Source: Impatiens glandulifera (taxonomy: Eukaryota > Streptophyta > Magnoliopsida > Ericales > Balsaminaceae). From it: a stretch of DNA of 64,000 nucleotides. A model generated the notes under the pieces. It did no database searches. It was not told where the DNA came from and was given only the letters and a program-made list of their open reading frames with translations. The position numbers and the translations under genes are program-made. Positions 55,588-64,000 of the stretch are shown piece by piece. Position 1 is the first letter of the stretch. Every line of letters starts with the position of its first letter. The stretch lies in contig NC_061869.1 of the NCBI RefSeq assembly GCF_907164915.1, positions 38,936,840 to 39,000,839 of the forward strand, read 5' to 3'.

Positions 55588-56786
55588 TGTTAGGATCTAG
55601 GTCGCGGCTGGAGGACCGGGGTTGGGCCGGTTAGCGCGTCTCACTCAAAGGGTGGTGATTAATCCGGTTAGAGATTAACACAGGGGTTTCAATACTACAC
55701 AAACTGTCACAAACCCTTGAACCAGGTTCAAGCGCGGAAGAGGTTTGTTTCAGGTTGAAGCAGCACACTTACAGGATAGGCAGAACCGGTTTTGAATGGG
55801 ACAGGTTTGGAAATTGATGGGTCGGTTTTTGTAACTTGATGATTCGGTTTAGATGGTATAGAGTCGGTTAATACAGGTCGGTTAAAATGTAGAACCAGCA
55901 GAAAGTAAATAACAAGACAGGTTTTTATGGATGTTCGGAGATAAAACTCCTACGTCACCCCTTCTCTCGAAACCGCGAGAAGGATATTCACTAAGGAATA
56001 CAAATACAATCCGATCGAGACTTATTTCCTGCTCAATAACACCCGTACAATTTACACCGAAATTGTAAATACACACTTCAACTTTAGCACTTAGGCCTTT
56101 TCTAGAGAGAGAGCATAATCTTATCACTTGTAAATTAATTGTTCACTGTGTCTCCCTTAAAATCTCTTGTGTCCCACATTTACTCTTCTTCAGCTGCTCC
56201 TTTTATAAGTGAAATATGCCAACGGTCATATTTCACTTCCTTAAACTTGATTGGTTGAGCAGAGGTTCAGTGATTCAGATCTGGCGGTCAACCTTTCAGA
56301 CCTGACGGTCTGATCTTCCAGTGTGTAAGACAAGCCTGCTAGGTTTGTTTTTTACTCAATATGGTGACTGTCGGTTAGACAGTTGTCTGTACTTGGAAGA
56401 TTGCCTTTCTGATTTATCCTGAAGTGGAAAGATCTTGTAGGACGATCTTCTGCAGCCTGCAGACTGTCCTCAGACTTGTATGAATATGGAAATGTTCAGT
56501 CTGTTCCTTTAGTATCATTCTCAACAGATACCCGAAGTATCTTCTTATGCTGGTCGGTCATTTGACTTAACCGGATGACTTCCGGTTATTGCTTTGGCTT
56601 CTGAATGACCGGTTGTCTGGTGTTTCTGGCCTTCTTTGAGCGGTCATGTTTCTGGTCGGTTTGATAACTTGACCGGTTGAGCTTCTTAACCGGTTCATTG
56701 GTTTGACCGGTCCGGTTCTTTGTCTGTTCCTGCATAGGAAGTTTATTTGTGTTAAGTTCTATTAACCGGTCTAATTTTATCTAACA
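55588..56786 (-). mobile_element. 3' LTR of the minus-strand family A-type element
   Basis: On the plus strand it runs TGTTAGGATCTAGG to TTTATCTAACA. It has the reverse of the family A LTR landmarks (CCTACGTCACCCC near 55950, TATA box at 56200-56207 reversed) and many ACCGGT words near 56570-56720. Length is 1199 bp. Confidence 0.88.
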
Positions 56787-56899
56787 ATTATGTATGACCT
56801 AATTTTCTCCTATTATGAGAGTATGCAGGTAACCTCTCATGAGGTTCGATCCCCAACAAAACAAAATAAAAACAATCATTAATATTTTATCTAACAATT
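56774..56899 (+). mobile_element. Probable short SINE with 16-bp target duplications
   Basis: A 94-bp insert (56790-56883) lies between two copies of ATTTTATCTAACAATT (56774-56789 and 56884-56899). That word is the LTR/polypurine junction itself, so the insert arrived after the LTR element. It contains GGTTCGATCCC (56843-56853), the tRNA-type box B, and ends in an A-rich tail (CAACAAAACAAAATAAAAAC). Box A is not clear. A truncated tRNA-derived SINE is the best reading; a processed tRNA fragment is an alternative. Confidence 0.6.
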
Positions 56900-57250
56900 T
56901 CTTCCTTTTTGATTATTTTATTTAAAATTATCAAAATCATGTAAGATTGCAAACGTAGGCCGGTTCTTTATTTGACCGGATTTTTGAAACTGACTTGGGA
57001 GAATTTTTCGAAAAATTTAGAAAAATTTTGAGAAAAATTTTGAAAAGTTGTAATCTTTTATCTTATCAATTTCTCCCTTTTTGATTATTTTATTTAAAAT
57101 TATCAAAACCATGTAAGAGTGCAAGTATAGGCCGGTTTCAAAAATAACTTTATATATATAGAAGTAACCGTAAAAGGGGAAAATATTATATATGTAAAAA
57201 CCGAAATAAACATAGATTAAGAAAAGAGAGCCCTTATTCTGATTTGGATG
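56900..57250 (-). repeat. 3' untranslated region with doubled polypurine tract, minus-strand copy
   Basis: Reversed tracts TTTCTTCCTTTTT (near 56898-56910) and TTTCTCCCTTTTT (near 57070-57082) lie in repeats sharing GATTATTTTATTTAAAATTA. The arrangement and spacing match family A at 46921-47129, so the doubling predates the split of the two copies. Confidence 0.75.
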
Positions 57251-59467
57251 GCAGGAAGTCTTTCATCATGTCATCGGTTGGTTGTTCCTCATCCGGTTGA
57301 GCCGGTCTTGAAGATGAACCTCCAGCTTGCGGTTGACCGATCGTGCTGATTGGAACCTCATTGAGAACTCACTGTCTTGTAGATCACGGCTCGAAATTCT
57401 CTTCGATTTCATCCTCGGTTTGCAGAGCCGGGTTTGGTGGAGTTTCAATGATCCTCTCGGTAATCCTCTCCAGCATCCCGGTTACTTGAACCTTCCTTGA
57501 TGGTGTTTTCCTTTTCCGTTTTGCCGGAACCGAAGAGGAAGAAGCCGCCTTGGTCTTCTTGTGAGCCTTGGCATATCCTTCGAGCCTTTGTTTTTCAGTG
57601 TTTAGCCGCTCTGCATCTTTGGCTGCTTGAGCTGCCATGGACTTCGCAAGTGCCAGATTTTTAGCCGCTATGTTTTGTGCGCGTACGGCTAATTCCTCTT
57701 CAGTCAATCGCGGTGCTTCCTTTGCTTTCCGCGTTTCTTCGTCCAGCGCATCCTGAATATCCTTAGTCGCTCGAGCGTTTGCCTCCTCAACCGCTGTATC
57801 GGCAGCCAGTTTGGCATTTATCAACTCAGTCACCTGTTCGGTGACCGCCTTAAGGTCGGCTTCAAGCTTGTCGTTGCGCTCCTCGAGACTTGCATTCTTC
57901 TTTTCAAGATCTGTGACCCTGTCAAGTGTCGAACCGACTTCGGCGCTTGACCGCCCTAGGTCCTCATCGACCTTTGTGAGCTGTTGTTCGGTTTTCTCTT
58001 GAAACCGTTCCATGTCATCCACCATCTTGGAGGTCTTATCTTCCAAGTCCATGGTTCGCTTAAGATGAGCGTTGTACAGAACCGTGTCGTCACGGTAGTT
58101 AACTTCGATCTCCGTGATCCGGGCCTCTGCCTTCACAAGATTATCCCTCGTTGTTTCGGCCAATTTAATTGTTTGAACCGCGACTTTCTTGATTTTCCTC
58201 TTCCATGGTCGAACCTTTGAGTAGGCAAACTCTTGAATAAGAGACTTGACTCTTTCTTCTGTGATGGCCGGTTCTGAATCCCCCGGTTGATCGGTTTCAA
58301 ATGGCCCGGTGAAAGGAGTCTATGTCCTTTCATCGGTTACATCGACAGCTTGATCCGTTAGAGGAGACTTATCACCTGGATCCTGACCGTCACCGGTCTC
58401 AAGACGCGGAGAGTGCATTGTATCTTGCTGTCTGCGCACCGCTTCTAGCCGCTCTATCTCGTCAATGAATTCTCCTTACTTGACCTCAAGTATTTCCAAC
58501 ATCAGGAGTTGTAATTTAGCCTTCGGTGTTCCCGCAACATACCGTTCTGATAGTTTTCGTATATGTACGGTTAGCTTTTGTAGCCGGACTCATTTTCTTC
58601 TGTATTATGTGAGGCTGTTCGTTCGGAGCTTGTGGCCGAATCGTCCTCGTCTTGCGTTTCAGAGAGCGGTTCCACGGATTCCATCGGTTGTTTGCTTCCG
58701 GACTCGCCTTTTTCCTGAGCCGGTTTCTTAGCTGCAGACTTCTTCCTTCGGCCACCTGTAGAACCGGGGGCCGGCTGCTTCTTCTCTAGGAATTGGCGGG
58801 ATCTTATTATTTTGCTCGACGAGAGAAGAACACCAGGACCGGTGTTGATGTTGTTGTGGAGCATGATCTTCCCAAGTGGGATGGCGTATCCCCATGACCG
58901 GGTGGAATCCGGTTTCACCATGTCTTGTAGGTTGTGAAAAACCTCCTTTGCCTAGTTAACGTTGATGCCGTTCAGTAAGCCGATAAGCATCTCAATTTTT
59001 GCCCGGGTGAGATTGTCGAAATTTCCACCTCTCACCTGAACCGACTTAGTGAAGATGTCACAGAGAGGTATATATTCCGGTCGTAGTGATGACTTCTTAC
59101 CGGATACCTTTACAGGAGCCCCGGTCGCCGAGAGAATCTGGCATGCCGCCTCGAATGTTGTTCGGTCTAGTTCCATCGAGGAGTTGCGTCCATCTGTTGG
59201 AAGACGTAGGATTTCCGCAACCGACTCTTCGGTTATGTCGAATTGCTTGCCGCCAACAGTTGCGGTTATTGTGTCGCCAGAGAGATGCGGTTTTGAAGAA
59301 TTCTTCAACCGTGTCCTTGTAGAGAACAAAAGGACTGCCTAGAAAGTACTCGAGTCTGGCTTCGGAAATCCGGGAAAGAACTTCCTTTACCGGAACCGAA
59401 CCGTTTTGTCTGATCTCCTCAAAATCCACCTGATGATATGTTTGAACAAAGCCGAAGCACGACCCAT
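57240..59467 (-). pseudogene. aORF3 of the minus-strand copy, several frameshifts and stops
   Basis: The ATG is at 59467 (M-G-R-A-S-A-L-F-K). Frameshifts follow almost at once (59429-59097, then 59329-58952). TAG or TAA stops occur near 58480 and at 58320. The last long open stretch (58163-57384) is a 259-codon coiled coil (D-L-E-K-K-N-A-S-L-E-E-R-N-D-K-L-E) with a basic P-A-K-R-K-R-K-T cluster. After TGA 57384 another frame continues to about 57240. The N-terminal domain keeps L-R-L-P-T-D-G and the same internal acidic/basic linker as the plus-strand copy. Overall match to that copy is perhaps 55-60% by eye. Confidence 0.75.
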
Positions 59468-59581
59468 TTGATGATTTGAGAGAGTTTGAGAGAACAAAAG
59501 AATAACCGTTGTGAGAGAGTTTGAGAGCTTAGAGAGAGAAAGTTGTTTCGCGTAAGAGTAAAAGGAAATGGCCAAAGACCC

Positions 59582-59589
59582 TTTTTATA
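59582..59589 (-). promoter_or_regulatory. TATA box upstream of aORF3, minus-strand copy
   Basis: TATAAAAA read on the minus strand, 115 bp before the ATG at 59467. It matches 44071-44078. Confidence 0.6.
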
Positions 59590-60229
59590 GGCGCGGTCTG
59601 GAAGCCCAACCGTCGCAAACCGTCCCATCACTTTTGGGCGGGAATTTTCCCTCCAAGCCAAAAGGCGGCAATCAATGGGCGGGAAGATAAGGGCGTAATC
59701 AAAGAGGCGGCAATCAATGGGCGGGAAGATAAGGGCGCCAAATCGGAGGCGGGAAGCCAAGGGCGGGATTTATGAGCGGGAATTTCTGGGCGCGAAATTT
59801 CCCTCCAAAAATTTCGATTTCGGTTTTGATGAGGCAATCCCTTTTTGAAACCGTTTTATAAAGTAATTTGTTAACCGCGATGATGCGGTTTTTGCTTTTG
59901 ACCGGATAGTTCAACGAATACAAATTTACTTATCGGTTTTAACCGGTAAGTGATCTGAGTTTTTACAACTTTTGATTAAGCGGTTCTTCTTGAAACCGTG
60001 CATAACTGCAAAGACGCGGTTTCTTTGATATTGACCGGATATGTCAATGAAAACGAAGTTATTTAATGATATTAACCGATTACTTAGATGGATATTCTGA
60101 TTGTTACTTTGACTCGGTTATTTAGACTGAAATAGAGTTTCATTGAATGAAGGTACAAGATAGAAACAGATATCTGGATCGGTTTGGAAATAGAAAAGGG
60201 AAGGAATACAAAAGAGATAAAAATACAGC

Positions 60230-60931
60230 TTAGGCAATAACCATCCTAGAGAACTTATCCTCTACCTCATACACATCAAGGATGTTTGCAAGAGATGCTG
60301 GTGTACCCGGTCCGAATTCTGGACGGTACTTGAGAATGAGCCGACTTATATGAGGAGCATAGCCGAGACCTCTTTTAGTCAGTACCATAGTTTTCAGGCT
60401 ATTGAATATAACCAATGACCAGTTTATGGGAGCATAACTCATGATGTAGGTCATCATGTTATACACCTTTTTGGAGTACTGCTGGTTAGGGGATTGGCAG
60501 ATTAACGAGCGATTGACGATTTCAAGTAGAAGCTGGATGTGGAACCGAAGACATGTCTTTGGCCCGTTGTTCTCCACCGGAACCCCGGTTCCTGAGAGCA
60601 GCCAAGCATAGGATACCGCGGCGCGGCCCTCCCGGGGCGGGAAGTCCGAGAACCCTTCGGTGGGTAGGTTGAACATTTGCGCAAATTCGGCTTCATCCAG
60701 CCAGAAAGTATGGTCTCTCACCGTGAAAACAATGTAGTTTCCTCTTATGCAAGCACTTCAAAAGAAGGTCTTGACATCCTCAAGAAGTATGGGACCGGAT
60801 TCTTCGAGAAAGGTGCGAAGGCCGGTGTCAATGAGAGATTCAAACATGACCTCCTTTGTTTCTATATCCCAATGTTCCATACATGAATCGAAGTTGATGC
60901 TCAAGAAGTTTCCTAGAGTTCGGCTCGGAAT
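60230..60931 (-). pseudogene. aORF2 of the minus-strand copy (start lost, one stop)
   Basis: The start codon at 60931-60929 reads ATT instead of ATG, although the following codons match aORF2 (P-S-R-T-L). TGA at 60760-60758 stands where the plus-strand copy has CGA, a C-to-T change. From 60721 to 60230 the frame is open: T-F-W-L-D-E-A-E-F-A, L-P-T-E-G-F, Y-N-M-M-T-Y-I, I-N-W-S-L-V-I-F, R-G-L-G-Y-A-P-H-I-S. The domain is the same as aORF1/aORF3. Confidence 0.78.
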
Positions 60932-61013
60932 TATTCAAGCTTTGCTAATAGAGAGAGAAGGAGTTCAAGAGATTTATGATTTGAGATGTGTTAATTTGAT
61001 TAGGGAATGGCCC

Positions 61014-61021
61014 TTTATATA
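61014..61021 (-). promoter_or_regulatory. TATA box upstream of aORF2, minus-strand copy
   Basis: TATATAAA on the minus strand, 83 bp before the start position of aORF2. It matches 42813-42820. Confidence 0.6.
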
Positions 61022-61400
61022 GATCCGGTTTTGGAGGGAAAAGCATCAACATTGAATGTCAGTTTTGTCTTATTGGAGAAGGGAATATTTATGTTTCCAA
61101 AGTGTGTTGGAAAGAGGTTACTTTTGACCGATTGCGGAGCTCGAGGTAGGTATTTAGTTGAAAAGTAACCAAGTTAGTTGGGTAGTAACTACTCATGTAG
61201 TTGGGGGTTACCTCATTAATTAAATGTTACTTTTCATTAATGACTGATGCAACAACAAACTGAAAAGTAACCGATTGAAACCGAAGATAACCTAGACTAG
61301 ACCGAAGAGAGCATAGATAAAGCCGAAATGATCATAAGGGAGTTGAACAGAGATACAGCCGGTGCGTGCAGCAAAATGACCGGGTGTAGGAAGGGGTGAC

Positions 61401-62162
61401 CTAATATCCGCTTGAGTTGGTGTGACCGTTGGAGTGGATGTGACGGTTCCTCCTCTTCCAAGCCTTCTCAAACCGCTCATAGAAAGAGTCGGTAACTTCC
61501 TTGGTAAGTACTTGGGCTTGGTTCAGCCCTTCCCCCGGGCATGTTAGAACTCCAAGTTCCAGAAGCAGACAGCTTATTTGAGGAACGAGGCCGACTGTTT
61601 GAACGCCAATCATCCAGATTAGGACGTCGAACAGTACCCTCGACCAATTGACCGGTGTGCCAGTAGTTATAGCTGCCATGATGTTGAAGACAGCGGTGCA
61701 GTATGTGTTGGTCACATCCCTTCCCAGGATGCCTCGACCGATTACGTCATTGAGAAGCTGGTATTCAGCTTTCAATAGTGATTTAGCACCGTGGTCATCC
61801 ACTAGATGGCTTGACCGGGCAAAGGCTAAGGAGATCTCGGCTTTTAGTTCAGCCGGTATGTTGAGGTCGGTTAGCCCCTGCTTTGGTAGGTTAAAGCATC
61901 TGGCAAAGTCATTTTCGGTAAAGTCAAATACGATTCCTCCTACCTTTGACTGGATATGAGTGTCAAAGTGAGGAGTTCCACGAAAAACCCTGGCGTTGTA
62001 AAAGAACTCCAGGACAGACTCAGAATAGATGACATGTTTGTCATCTAGAAAGTGTTGGAGACTAGTATCTTCAAGTGGCTTGATCATCTTGAAGACCTCA
62101 TAATGCTCAGTGCTTTGAGCAGAGTTGAAATCTACTTGAAGGATGTTTGGGAACTGAGACAT
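61401..62162 (-). CDS. aORF1 of the minus-strand copy, intact
   Basis: 253 codons from ATG 62162, without stops. N-terminus M-S-Q-F-P-N-I-L-Q-V-D-F-N-S, then L-Q-H-F-L-D-D, L-E-F-F-Y-N-A-R-V-F-R-G, S-K-V-G-G-I-V-F-D-F-T, F-N-L-P-K-Q-G, F-N-I-M-A-A-I-T-T-G, V-N-W-S-R-V-L-F and a basic, histidine/asparagine-rich tail. About 80% identical to the plus-strand aORF1 by eye. It is the best available intact reference for that gene. Function unknown; no membrane segment or signal peptide seen. Confidence 0.82.
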   Translation of the reverse strand: MSQFPNILQVDFNSAQSTEHYEVFKMIKPLEDTSLQHFLDDKHVIYSESVLEFFYNARVFRGTPHFDTHIQSKVGGIVFDFTENDFARCFNLPKQGLTDLNIPAELKAEISLAFARSSHLVDDHGAKSLLKAEYQLLNDVIGRGILGRDVTNTYCTAVFNIMAAITTGTPVNWSRVLFDVLIWMIGVQTVGLVPQISCLLLELGVLTCPGEGLNQAQVLTKEVTDSFYERFEKAWKRRNRHIHSNGHTNSSGY

Positions 62163-62676
62163 TTTGTCTTAGTGAGAGGAAGAGTTATGCAACTTGTGAT
62201 TGTTTTGTTTAAGGTTTGTTCAACTTATATACTAGTAGAGAGAGAATCTTATTATCCAGGTATCACTGGTGATAATGTCTATTAACCATAGGATAAAGAG
62301 TTTTGCATGAAATAAGCATGTCTACAGCCTAGGGTGTTGGTCATAGACCTGGACCATGAAAGATATCAAATCTTCACGTCTTTTTAGGTGCGACCATTTT
62401 ACTTTGAAAAGGTAATGTTTCAGGACAGATAAGTTTAAACACAGGTAATTATTCCACTTTTGTTTGAAGTTCAAATAATCTATGATAAACTATTTCCGAA
62501 CCGGTCAGTTATCAGTTGTTCGTCCCGATGCGGTTATTTGGTGCATGCACTAAGTAACCGGTCGGTTTATTCTGACTGATAGACCAGGCGATTCTTCCAT
62601 AGATACCTTGGAAAATTTGAAATCCGATAGTTTAAGAGGAACTACCGGTTTTGTCTGTTCAAACTGATTTCCCTTT
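62163..62676 (-). promoter_or_regulatory. Spacer between pol and aORF1, with TATA box at 62224-62231
   Basis: TATATAAG on the minus strand, 62 bp before ATG 62162. The 5' leader CTCTCACTAAGACAAAATG is nearly identical to that of the plus-strand copy (41636-41654), although the bases between are diverged. No ORF is supported. Confidence 0.6.
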
Positions 62677-64000
62677 TTAAGCATCCTTAGGGATGATCTG
62701 ACTAATATCGGTTAAACTGAGTGTGAGTCTGTATTGAGAGAACTTATCTTCCTATAGAGGCTTTGTGAAGATAACGGCTACTTGTTGATCTGTCGATACG
62801 TATTCCAGCCGGATATGCTTCAGCATGACATGTTCCCGAATGAAGTGGTGCCTTATGTCGATGTGCTTGGTTCTGGAGTGTAGAACCGGATTGTAGGTGA
62901 TTGCTATGGCACTTGTGTTATCACAGAAGATTGGAGACTCTTCGGCCGTGATACCGAAATCCTTCAGTTGTTGTTGGATTTAGAGAAGTTGTGAACAACA
63001 GCTTCCGGCTGCCAGGTATTCCGCTTCTGCGGTTGATGTGGCCACTGATGTTTGTTTCTTGCTATGCCAAGAAACAAGCCGATCACCTAGGAATTGGCAT
63101 GTTCCGCTGGTGCTTATTCTATCAACCTTGCAACCTGCATAGTCTGCATCTGAATAACTCGTTAGGTTAAAGGATGAGTCCTTTGGATACCACAAACCGA
63201 CGTCAGGAGTTCCCTTAAGATATTTCAATATTCGCTTTGCGGCTATGTAGTGAGACTATTTTGGATTTGCTTGGAATCTTCCACACACACCGACTGCAAA
63301 TAGGATATTTGGTCTACTTGCTGTCAGGTATAGAAGAGAACTGATGATGCCCCGGTAAGCAGTCAGGTCTACTGATTGACCCTCATCATCTTTGTCCAAT
63401 TTGACCGATGAACTCATTGGAGTAGCGGCTGAGGAGCATGTGTCCATTCCGAATTTCTTTAGAAGTTCCTTAGTATACTTGGGTTGGCTTATGAAAGTTC
63501 CTTCTTCGAGTTGCTTAACCTGAAGACCTAGGAAGAAGCTTAATTCTCCCATCATACTCATTTCAAATTTGTTAGTCATCAAGGTTGAGAATTTATCACA
63601 TAACTTAGGATCGGTTGAACCGAAGATGATATCATCTACATAGATTTGAACAAGTAGGATATGTTCCTTTTTCTCAAACTTAAATAACATTTTATCCACC
63701 GAACCGATGGTGAAGTCATGTTTTAATAAGAATGCGGTTAGTGTGTCATACCAGGCTCTAGGTGCTTGCTTTAGACCGTATAAAGCTTTGTTTAACCGGT
63801 ATACATGATTGGGTAGTTCGGCATTTTTGAAACCGGGTGGTTGTTCAACATATACCTCTTCACGTAGGTCACCATTCAAAAATGCACTTTTAACATCCAT
63901 TTGGAAAACCTTAAAATTTTTGAAAGCAGCAAAAGCTAGAAAAATCATAATAGCTTCAATCCTAACTACATGGGCAAATGATTCTTCAAAATCAATGCCT
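62677..64000 (-). pseudogene. pol: Copia pol (RT and RNase H) of the minus-strand copy, partial
   Basis: The frame enters at the right window edge in RT (I-D-F-E-E-S-F-A) and stays open to TAG at 63256-63258, which stands for a glutamine codon (CAA in the other copy). The Y-V-D-D box is at 63642-63631. RNase H follows ([16 protein letters not shown]) to TAA at 62980-62982, at a tryptophan codon in the other copy. The frame then runs on to TAA 62679-62677 after P-K-D-A. Gag, protease and integrase lie beyond the window. Confidence 0.88.

Larger units (their letters stand above)
55588..64000 (-). mobile_element. Second family A-type copia element (minus strand), partial
   Basis: It reads on the minus strand from pol (entering at 64000) through aORF1, aORF2, aORF3, doubled polypurine tract and 3' LTR (56786-55588). 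The 5' LTR, gag and protease are outside. RT is about 93% identical in protein to the plus-strand copy by eye, while the LTR is shorter (1199 against 1294 bp) and more diverged. It is therefore a sister lineage, not a duplicate. It inserted in a Tat element; the outer flank is ATTGT (55583-55587). Confidence 0.9.

Noticed and set aside
56790..56883. tRNA gene
   Set aside because: Only a box B/T-arm-like word is present; there is no acceptor stem, anticodon arm or clear box A.

Overview
This window looks like repeat-dense nuclear DNA of a flowering plant. I find no host protein gene, rRNA or tRNA that I can support. Almost all of it is LTR retrotransposons of two superfamilies, nested in one another and decayed to different degrees. 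The host species cannot be named from the sequence.

Three repeat families recur. Family A is a large Ty1/copia element resembling the Sirevirus (SIRE/Maximus) group. One complete copy lies on the plus strand at 34710-48418, with two 1294-bp LTRs and a GATGT target duplication. A related copy lies on the minus strand from 55588 to the window edge. Downstream of gag-pol, family A carries three extra ORFs (aORF1, aORF2, aORF3) that look like paralogues of one another. Each has a TATA-like box 60-121 bp upstream of its start. Family B is a second Sirevirus-like copia family. It occurs as gag-retaining deletion derivatives on the minus strand (1-4570 and 11516-16579) and as a solo LTR (34472-49939) into which the family A element inserted. 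Its LTRs carry arrays of GTTAGAC/GTCTAAC inverted repeats. The third group is Ty3/gypsy of the Tat/Ogre type, with a tRNA-Arg-like primer site, a second RNase H domain and tandem arrays in the 3' UTR.

Layout: 1-4570, family B deletion derivative (minus). 4571-10287, 3' part of a minus-strand Tat element: LTR, array-bearing 3' UTR, integrase tail. 10288-34471, plus-strand Tat element: LTR (split by a family B element), gag, protease, RT (split by a 3.4-kb solo LTR flanked by CACCT), RNase H, integrase, 3' UTR array and 3' LTR. 34472-49939, family B solo LTR holding the whole family A element. 49940-52390, AT-rich DNA with no supported gene. 52391-55587, LTR end, primer site and gag of a third Tat copy. 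55588-64000, family A copy on the minus strand, cut by the window edge, with a probable small SINE beside its 3' LTR.

Inferred order of events: the Tat elements are oldest and heavily broken, family B is intermediate, and family A is youngest (its LTRs differ at about 15 of 1294 sites by eye). Even so, the family A copy has many stop codons, most of them explicable as C-to-T changes in glutamine codons. The most notable feature is the triplicated, separately TATA-headed aORF cassette, present in both family A copies.
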